Shown here one piece after another: positions 34,427-41,492 of a stretch of 41,492 nucleotides of DNA (position 1 is its first letter; each line of letters opens with the position of its first letter). A program made the position numbers and the translations under genes. This DNA comes from Bifidobacterium breve. Lineage in GTDB: Bacteria > Actinomycetota > Actinomycetes > Nanopelagicales > Nanopelagicaceae. The notes beneath the pieces were generated by a model that ran no database searches, was not told where the DNA came from, and saw nothing but the letters and a program-made list of their open reading frames with translations. The DNA is taken from NCBI GenBank assembly GCA_945869505.1, contig CAMBOZ010000003.1, positions 1 to 41,492 on the forward strand. The letters are read 5' to 3'.

Positions 34427-34451
34427 TTTGGTTTAGTAGTTTTTAGATAAT

Positions 34452-34490
34452 AAAAAAAGGCCTTCAACTCCTTTGTGGAGTTGAGGCCTT
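34452..34490 (-). terminator. Intrinsic terminator inside the whiB7 leader (attenuator)
   Basis: On the minus strand AAGGCCTCAACTCC pairs with GGAGTTGAAGGCCTT (one bulge), followed by a run of seven T on that strand. It lies between the stop codon of the leader ORF (34511) and whiB7 (34372). It must be read through for whiB7 expression. The left arm segment GGCCTCA can instead pair with TGAGGCC inside the end of the leader ORF (34538..34532), a candidate antiterminator. Confidence 0.9.
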
Positions 34491-34510
34491 AGGTTTGGCA
34501 TCTCACGGTG

Positions 34511-34684
34511 TTATCCGATCGAACCTCCTGTGGCCTCATCCACGGCGTAAAAAGCTGCGTAAAACGCTGGCTTTGACGCTGCGGGCCAATTTGTATGCTT
34601 CTTTGTAGTCGCATGGAAATTGGCAGGCGAAGTAGCAGCACTGCGTGTAACGCGTGCTGTGGTGAATGAGTGAGATGTAAACAT
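34511..34684 (-). CDS. Leader ORF upstream of whiB7 (57 residues)
   Basis: 57 codons from ATG 34684 to TAA 34511. AAGGAG lies 8 nt before the ATG. The peptide (start MFTSHSFTTARV) is rich in Thr, Ser and Ala in its first half and holds FYAAFYAVDEATGGSIG near the end. It ends 22 nt before the attenuator terminator. whiB7 leaders in mycobacteria are known to hold a small upstream ORF whose translation controls termination, so a leader role is likely. It could also be a true small protein; both readings fit. uvrD2 ends 90 bp upstream. Confidence 0.7.
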   Translation of the reverse strand: MFTSHSFTTARVTRSAATSPANFHATTKKHTNWPAASKPAFYAAFYAVDEATGGSIG

Positions 34685-34721
34685 CGTTCATTCTCCTTTT
34701 TCTACTTGGCCTATTAGACCC

Positions 34722-34736
34722 TCACCAATTTGGTGA
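34722..34736 (-). promoter_or_regulatory. 15-nt palindrome in the presumed whiB7 promoter region
   Basis: TCACCAATTTGGTGA, perfect 7-bp arms with one central base, 38 bp upstream of the leader ORF start. TTGCCT lies just upstream and TCTAAT just downstream on the minus strand, so it could sit between a weak -35 and -10 (19-nt spacing), as an operator would. The promoter call is tentative. Confidence 0.4.
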
Positions 34737-34773
34737 AAGGCAAGGGTAAACCACAGAGAGTGATCTATGCAAA

Positions 34774-36456
34774 CTAATTAATTAAACCTGCTTCGCGCAG
34801 GAATCGGCTGGGGCTCTGGCGATGGCTTATGTGTAAATCCACCTTTGCGCGCGTCATTCCAACGTAGAACAAGCGGCGCTCTTCATCAATCACAGCATCG
34901 GACTGGCCAGTAACCCCAGTTTCCAGCGGCAATATTCCTTCGGATGCGCCAATCAAAAATACGCGCTCCCATTCCAAACCCTTTGCCGCGTGCAGCGTTG
35001 CCAAGGTGATTACCGGCATCGTGGGTGGATTGTTCTGTTGCACGCGATCTTCAATTTCGCGTAAGTAACCGCGCAGCGTCTTAGGGCTGAAGTTATTGTC
35101 ACCATCTAATTCGCGGGCCAAGTGCAGCAACGCTGCAATGCCATCAATGCTTTCACCTGTTAAATGCGGTTGCGCCAAAGTGCGAAGTTCATCCATCCAC
35201 GAAACGCCTTCGGTTGGCAACACTGATGCACGGCGCACTTCCTTTAGAAAATCACGAACATCTTGGCGATCAAAGAATCTTTCAGTGCTGCGAACCTGAT
35301 AAGGCAGGCTCGCTTTATTCATAGCGCGCTCCACGCCCTTTAATTGGTTATTGGTGCGCGCCAATATTGCGATCTCTTGTGCCTGCGTTCCGTTATTTAA
35401 CAAATCAGTTATCTGCGCCAAAACGCCAGCAATTTCCGCATCTTCGTTGGCATACCCGTCAACGGAAGGTTTGGTGCCGTGATCATTTAGGGCGATCAAC
35501 TCTTGACCCATTGCCCCGTGGCGCAAGAGCGCGTTAGCGGCAAAAGTAATTTCGGGAGTTGAGCGGTATCCAGTACTTAAGCGAATTACTTCTGCATCTG
35601 GAAAGCGTTGGGTAAAGCTATTTAAAAATACTGGAGTAGCTCCGGCAAATGAATAAATCGTTTGCGCAGGATCACCAACTACGCAAATATCTTGGCGTGA
35701 GCCCAGCCAAGCATTGATTAAACGTTGTTGAACTGGAGAAATATCTTGATACTCATCAATAGTGAAGTAACGATATTGATCTTGCACGCGCTCACGCACA
35801 GTGCGCTCTTCTTCCAACATTGCAGCAGTAAGTAAGAGTACATCTTCGAAATCAATCGCTAACTCTTGTTTTTTAACGCTTTCATAAGCCGCGTAAACCT
35901 GCGCTAGTTTTTCGGCGCTCACTCTTGGTTTTTGACTGCGCTTAGCAATTTCATTTACAAAATCTTCTGGGGCAACTTGTGAAACTTTCGCCCATTCAAT
36001 TTCGCTAGCGATATCGCGCATTAACTCGCGCGAAGTCGCGCGCAGTTCACCCGATAACCCTGCGCGATTGATCGCTTCGCCAATAAATCCTGCTTTAGCG
36101 GTCATCAACTCGGGTACTCGCCCACCAAATACGCTCGGCCAGAAGTAAACCAACTGCTTAAGCGCCGCTGCGTGAATTGTTCGCGCGGCAACGGTTGGGA
36201 CTCCCAATACGCGCAATCGCGTGCGCATCTCACCGGCTGCGCGGGATGTAAAAGTTAGTGCTAGAACTTTCTGCGGGTCCATCGTTCCGATACTTGCCGC
36301 ATATGCGATGCGGTGGGTGATTGCTCTGGTTTTTCCAGTTCCGGCGCCGGCGATTACACAAACTGGGCCGCGGGTAGCAAGTGCAACTGCTTTTTGATCA
36401 GCATCGAGAGCGGCCAAAATTTCTTCAGCGCGGATAGCTCCGGCTTCTTGCGTCAT
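34774..36456 (-). CDS. uvrD2: UvrD2-type DNA helicase, no HRDC domain
   Basis: 560 residues from the ATG at 36456, whose ATGA overlaps the nudC stop; the ATG at 36468 lies in nudC. Superfamily 1A motifs: Walker A GAGTGKTRAITHRIA, LTFTSRAAGEMR, DEYQDISPVQ, GDPAQTIYSFAGA, STGYRSTPEI, TLHAAKGLEWERVFLIG and the last RLFYVGMTRAK. It ends shortly after (SPSRFLREAGLIN), so the HRDC domain and C-terminal tetracysteine motif of mycobacterial UvrD2 (about 700 residues) are absent. It probably unwinds DNA 3'-5' in repair. whiB7 follows downstream, as in M. tuberculosis. Confidence 0.92.
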   Translation of the reverse strand: MTQEAGAIRAEEILAALDADQKAVALATRGPVCVIAGAGTGKTRAITHRIAYAASIGTMDPQKVLALTFTSRAAGEMRTRLRVLGVPTVAARTIHAAALKQLVYFWPSVFGGRVPELMTAKAGFIGEAINRAGLSGELRATSRELMRDIASEIEWAKVSQVAPEDFVNEIAKRSQKPRVSAEKLAQVYAAYESVKKQELAIDFEDVLLLTAAMLEEERTVRERVQDQYRYFTIDEYQDISPVQQRLINAWLGSRQDICVVGDPAQTIYSFAGATPVFLNSFTQRFPDAEVIRLSTGYRSTPEITFAANALLRHGAMGQELIALNDHGTKPSVDGYANEDAEIAGVLAQITDLLNNGTQAQEIAILARTNNQLKGVERAMNKASLPYQVRSTERFFDRQDVRDFLKEVRRASVLPTEGVSWMDELRTLAQPHLTGESIDGIAALLHLARELDGDNNFSPKTLRGYLREIEDRVQQNNPPTMPVITLATLHAAKGLEWERVFLIGASEGILPLETGVTGQSDAVIDEERRLFYVGMTRAKVDLHISHRQSPSRFLREAGLIN

Positions 36457-37358
36457 GCACTTAACCAACGATCGATCATCTTGCGCGATACCGACATATC
36501 AGGAGGCAACAAAAGTGTTCCTGCAGATACTTCAGTTTTTAACTCGTCACGGGTTAACCATTTGATGGCAACGATTTCTTCGCCATCGGGGCGCGCACTT
36601 TCTGGAAAGTCAGTAACCGCCTCAAAGGAGATCATGACGGATGCGGGGAATGGCCAAGGTTGTGATCCCAAATAATTTATTTCGCGAACAGCTAGTCCAG
36701 CTTCTTCAAAGACTTCGCGCTGCACGCATTGTTCGAATGTTTCTCCGGGTTCTAGAAAACCTGCAAAGCAGGAGAAGCGACCTTCTGGCCAGATCGCTTG
36801 GCGTCCCAGCAAGATCCGATCTTGGCTATCTCGCACCAAAACAATAATTGCGCAATCTGTGCGTGGGTAATGTTCACTCTTATCTTTATCGCAAGTACGA
36901 ACTGCGCCACCTAATGAAACTGATGTAGTCGCACCGCATCTGGCACAGTGTGGGTGGGTGTTATGCCAATTAGAAAGTGCAACCGCATGAAGTGCAATCT
37001 CCATCTGCAATTCATCGAGTTCTCCCCCGATTTCGCGCAGCGTTAAATAACCGGTTGGGGCCTGCTGGTCATCAGTATTTTGATGTGGAGAATTCCAAGC
37101 AAAATATGGTTCATTATCTACTTGATCTAAACCTAAGAAATAGCGTTCGCCTGATTTAAATTCTTGGCTTTCAATCAACGCAGCGATTTGTGAAGCGCTA
37201 AGCAGGTTTAGTTGCTTTGTATCTCCAGTAACCGCCAAGCGCCCGTTGCTAAAGTGCACAATCTTTGCCTTAGCCCAGAGCTGATCAAGTGAAACCTGAT
37301 TTTTGCGCAGGTGGGCAGCGCGATCCATCCTCGATACCTGTCCGTTGACCGCGCTCAT
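36453..37358 (-). CDS. nudC: NAD(H) pyrophosphatase NudC
   Basis: 301 residues from ATG 37358 (MSAVNGQVSRMDRAAH); ATG at 37328 and a longer frame to 37475 are alternatives, but the latter enters the divergent gene. The Nudix box GFLEPGETFEQCVQREVFEEAGL is complete, and the NudC-specific SQPWPFPAS follows it. The zinc ribbon is HPHCARCG then RTCDKDKSEHYPRTD, where the fourth Cys is absent (family RRCPxCGxEHYPRTD), so metal binding may be lost or supplied by another residue. NudC splits NADH and can remove NAD caps from RNA. The neighbour uvrD2 is as in mycobacteria; Mrx1 is missing between them. Confidence 0.88.
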   Translation of the reverse strand: MSAVNGQVSRMDRAAHLRKNQVSLDQLWAKAKIVHFSNGRLAVTGDTKQLNLLSASQIAALIESQEFKSGERYFLGLDQVDNEPYFAWNSPHQNTDDQQAPTGYLTLREIGGELDELQMEIALHAVALSNWHNTHPHCARCGATTSVSLGGAVRTCDKDKSEHYPRTDCAIIVLVRDSQDRILLGRQAIWPEGRFSCFAGFLEPGETFEQCVQREVFEEAGLAVREINYLGSQPWPFPASVMISFEAVTDFPESARPDGEEIVAIKWLTRDELKTEVSAGTLLLPPDMSVSRKMIDRWLSA

Positions 37359-37386
37359 AAGGGTGAACGCTACTAGCCTTCGCCAT

Positions 37387-38214
37387 ATGCGCATCACCTC
37401 GTGGAATCTCCTCCATGGAATGGAGATCCCTCCGAATAAATCTGGGCCCTCGTTGGCAGCCCTGCATCGAGCCATCGCCGCGCTGGCCTCTGATGTGATC
37501 GCCGTTCAAGAAATTGATTTTAATTTGCCACGCTCTGGATCGGTAAACCAAGTCGCTGAAGTTGCAAGCGCAATGGGCGCAACGGATTGGGCATTCGCTC
37601 CGAGCATTGTCGGTACCCCAGGTGAAAAGTGGCGGAAGTTAAACGATAGCGATGCGAAGTTGATTCACAATAAATCGAGCGACGTTCTTGCAGGTAGTTA
37701 TGGAATTGGAATTGCCTCAAAGATTAAAGTTGTGAAGTGGCATCGTTTAGAACTAGGAAACTCACCAATTGGTATGCCACTTGTGGTCCCGACTGAAAGT
37801 GAAACAAGTAGTCGACCAAAGATTCGCGCCATTTATGTTCACGATGAACCGCGTCTAGCCATCGCAGCAACACTCGAAAATGGTTTTACTGTTTTTAACA
37901 CGCATCTATCTTTTGTGCCTGGGGTGAATTTCGCTCAGTTAAAGAAGTTAAAGAATTGGGCGCTTGCAATTGGTAATGAAACGAATACCAAGATTTTGTT
38001 AATGGGTGATTTAAATCTTCCGAAGAAGTTGCCGGTTGCGCTTTCGAAATGGAGTTCGCTGGTCGCCCAAAATACCTACCCCAGCTGGGGCGCTAAGGTG
38101 CAATTTGATTACATACTTTCTGATCAAATGCGCCCTGATGAATACCAGCCCTTGAATTTTTCACCTTCTGGGCTGAGTGACCACTTGCCGATCGGGATAG
38201 AAATCTTTAGATAG
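37387..38214 (+). CDS. Endonuclease/exonuclease/phosphatase (EEP) family hydrolase
   Basis: 275 residues from ATG 37387 (MRITSWNLLHG). EEP motifs: SWNLLHG, VIAVQEIDFNLPRSG (metal Glu), FNTHLSF, LMGDLNLP (Asp/Asn) and GLSDHLPIGIEI (Asp-His). It carries no signal peptide. The substrate could be DNA, a phosphosugar or an inositol phosphate. It diverges from nudC with 28 bp between starts, and lies in front of katG, so a stress-related role is possible but only by location. The usual family length is kept. Confidence 0.85.
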   Translation: MRITSWNLLHGMEIPPNKSGPSLAALHRAIAALASDVIAVQEIDFNLPRSGSVNQVAEVASAMGATDWAFAPSIVGTPGEKWRKLNDSDAKLIHNKSSDVLAGSYGIGIASKIKVVKWHRLELGNSPIGMPLVVPTESETSSRPKIRAIYVHDEPRLAIAATLENGFTVFNTHLSFVPGVNFAQLKKLKNWALAIGNETNTKILLMGDLNLPKKLPVALSKWSSLVAQNTYPSWGAKVQFDYILSDQMRPDEYQPLNFSPSGLSDHLPIGIEIFR

Positions 38215-38250
38215 CAATTACTGGGGATTCCATTATGCTTCTTATATTGA

Positions 38251-40446
<2,196 letters not shown>

Positions 40447-40456
40447 GCGGCAGGAG

Positions 40457-41491
40457 TTAGAGAGTTAATAAAGAAATTAACTCTTCCTCTGTAAGTAGAT
40501 CAGCGCTGCGATCTGTTTCACCACTTGGTACGTAATGGAATGCTGCTGAAACTTGCGCTGGATCTATTCCCTTTAACTTCGCCCATGCCAAGCGATAAAC
40601 AGCCAGTTGCACTGCTGATGATGGACCTAACTTGGTAGACCCGGTCTTCCAATCAATTACTTCGTAGCGACCATTTACTTCATAAACGGCATCGATTCGA
40701 CCGCGCACCAAGACCGGACCAATAACAGTTTCAAATGGAACTTCTACTGCAAATGGAATACGCGGTGCCCAATCAGATGCCAACCATTTCTCTTTAAGGT
40801 CTTCTAAGGTTTGATCGGGCTCGAGTGGATCAAGAAAATCAAGATCATCATCATCAAATAAAGTTGCGGCGGTGAAGTGGCGTTCGATCCATAGGTGGAA
40901 TGCGGTACCGCGACGTGAGTATTCATCTTGCGGGCGCGGCATTGGGCGACGAATATTAAGCGCTAATTCAACTGGATCTTTATGTAGCGCAACCAATGTG
41001 GAAGTTGAAAGTCGCGGTGGCAGTGGAATTTCTAATCCGCCGTTGCGCACTTTAGCGTTTTCGGTGATCAACGCTTTCGCATCATCTACCCAGGAGATAA
41101 CTTCGAGATCAGTTGCGGCAAATTTCTCTAAATTAATCGCAGTTGCGCTTTCTACCGCTTTAACTTTGGCATCGAATGCGCCACGTTTATCACCAAGTGG
41201 ATCGCGGGGCCAGATTCCGGTTTCTGGGTTCTCTAACTTAGGATTCTTGGCATCTTCTTCTGGGCGCTCGGCTTGACTTAAAATTACCCCGGAACTTTGT
41301 GCAACAAGTGCAACTTGTTCAAAGATAGATGAAGGTTCCACCCAATCTGCTCCGTTGCGCCACCAAGATGTAGTTGCAATTAAGTGGGTGCGTGCGCGAG
41401 TAAATGCCACATAACCTAAACGAATTTCTTCGCGGATCTTTGTTGCGCTACAGATCTTGCCGTAAGCATCAATGGCTTTCTTTGCTTCTGA
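40457..41491 (-). CDS. adnB: AdnB-like helicase-nuclease, C-terminal part, runs off the window
   Basis: The frame is open to the window edge: upstream of the first in-frame GTG (41410) it reads KIREEIRLGYVAFTRARTHLIATTSWW, which is UvrD motif VI, so the true start lies beyond base 41492. The C-terminal PD-(D/E)XK nuclease is visible: GTAFHLWIERH, VLVRGRIDAVYE, YEVIDWKTGSTKLGPSSAVQLAVYRLAWAKLKG, the D, E-xK and Q motifs. This fits AdnB (Rv3201c) of the AdnAB double-strand break resection machine. The stop is 10 bp from katG stop. The AdnA gene is expected further right. Confidence 0.85.
   Translation of the reverse strand, partial: SEAKKAIDAYGKICSATKIREEIRLGYVAFTRARTHLIATTSWWRNGADWVEPSSIFEQVALVAQSSGVILSQAERPEEDAKNPKLENPETGIWPRDPLGDKRGAFDAKVKAVESATAINLEKFAATDLEVISWVDDAKALITENAKVRNGGLEIPLPPRLSTSTLVALHKDPVELALNIRRPMPRPQDEYSRRGTAFHLWIERHFTAATLFDDDDLDFLDPLEPDQTLEDLKEKWLASDWAPRIPFAVEVPFETVIGPVLVRGRIDAVYEVNGRYEVIDWKTGSTKLGPSSAVQLAVYRLAWAKLKGIDPAQVSAAFHYVPSGETDRSADLLTEEELISLLTL
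40461..40484. terminator. Hairpin between convergent katG and adnB
   Basis: Perfect 9-bp AT-rich arms (AGAGTTAAT and ATTAACTCT) with a 6-nt loop, inside the last codons of adnB. It could terminate katG transcripts from the opposite side. No clean U-run, so moderate at best. Confidence 0.35.
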
Positions 41492-41492
41492 A

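Overview
The window looks like a piece of a small-genome actinobacterium. Evidence: the smpB-ftsX-ftsE-prfB block, a mycothiol-type SigR/RsrA pair, the fused 2-oxoglutarate enzyme Kgd, a WhiB7 regulator, nickel superoxide dismutase and an AdnB-like helicase-nuclease. Codon use is AT-shifted for an actinobacterium, several convergent stop codons overlap by 4 nt, and gaps are short. This fits the streamlined freshwater acI lineage (Ca. Nanopelagicales, Planktophila/Nanopelagicus type), but the assignment is inference from gene content and style, not from a marker gene.

Layout. 1-3.9 kb: the 5' part of tmRNA (running off the left edge), a tandem repeat that copies the end of smpB, then smpB, ftsX, ftsE and prfB, all on the minus strand. 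3.9-8.6 kb: a compact minus-strand Tad/Flp pilus operon (ATPase, two TadB/C membrane proteins, a pilin-like protein, three TadE/TadG-like pseudopilins), preceded by a degenerate GGDEF protein. 8.6-14.5 kb: a small membrane protein, an SDR oxidoreductase, the large kgd gene and the divergent sodX/sodN pair. 14.5-16.7 kb: thioesterase, rsrA, sigR and an SRAP/YedK protein. 16.7-22.2 kb: plus-strand aroA-rsgA-hisN-copper ATPase chain. 22.2-26.8 kb: DUF4389 protein, initiator tRNA, UPF0182, a Lon-like secreted protease and a small membrane protein. 26.9-32.1 kb: DUF2342 'zincin', a highly structured intergenic element, a YgjP-like metalloprotease, a 54-aa zinc ribbon with a clean terminator, a ThiF/cyclodehydratase-like protein and an ABC1 kinase. 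32.1-41.5 kb: a secreted Pro-Thr repeat protein, two small conserved proteins, whiB7 with an attenuator-like leader, uvrD2, nudC, an EEP hydrolase, katG and the C-terminal part of an AdnB-like gene that leaves the window.

The stretch from UPF0182 to adnB follows the order I know from Mycobacterium tuberculosis Rv3193c-Rv3201c (UPF0182, PDZ/S16 protease, DUF2342, ThiF-like, ABC1, whiB7, uvrD2, nudC, adnB). Differences here are the extra plus-strand EEP hydrolase and katG between nudC and adnB, a UvrD2 without the HRDC part, and a Lon-like protease without a visible PDZ domain.

Themes: trans-translation and release factors; cell division ABC complex; pilus assembly; redox defence (SodN, KatG, SigR/RsrA, NudC); antibiotic-stress control through WhiB7. 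The most interesting non-coding signals are the whiB7 leader (57-codon upstream ORF, very strong terminator and a 7-bp competing pairing) and a 135-nt intergenic element at 28331-28465 with mutually exclusive stems. The tmRNA tag frame also looks shifted by one base.
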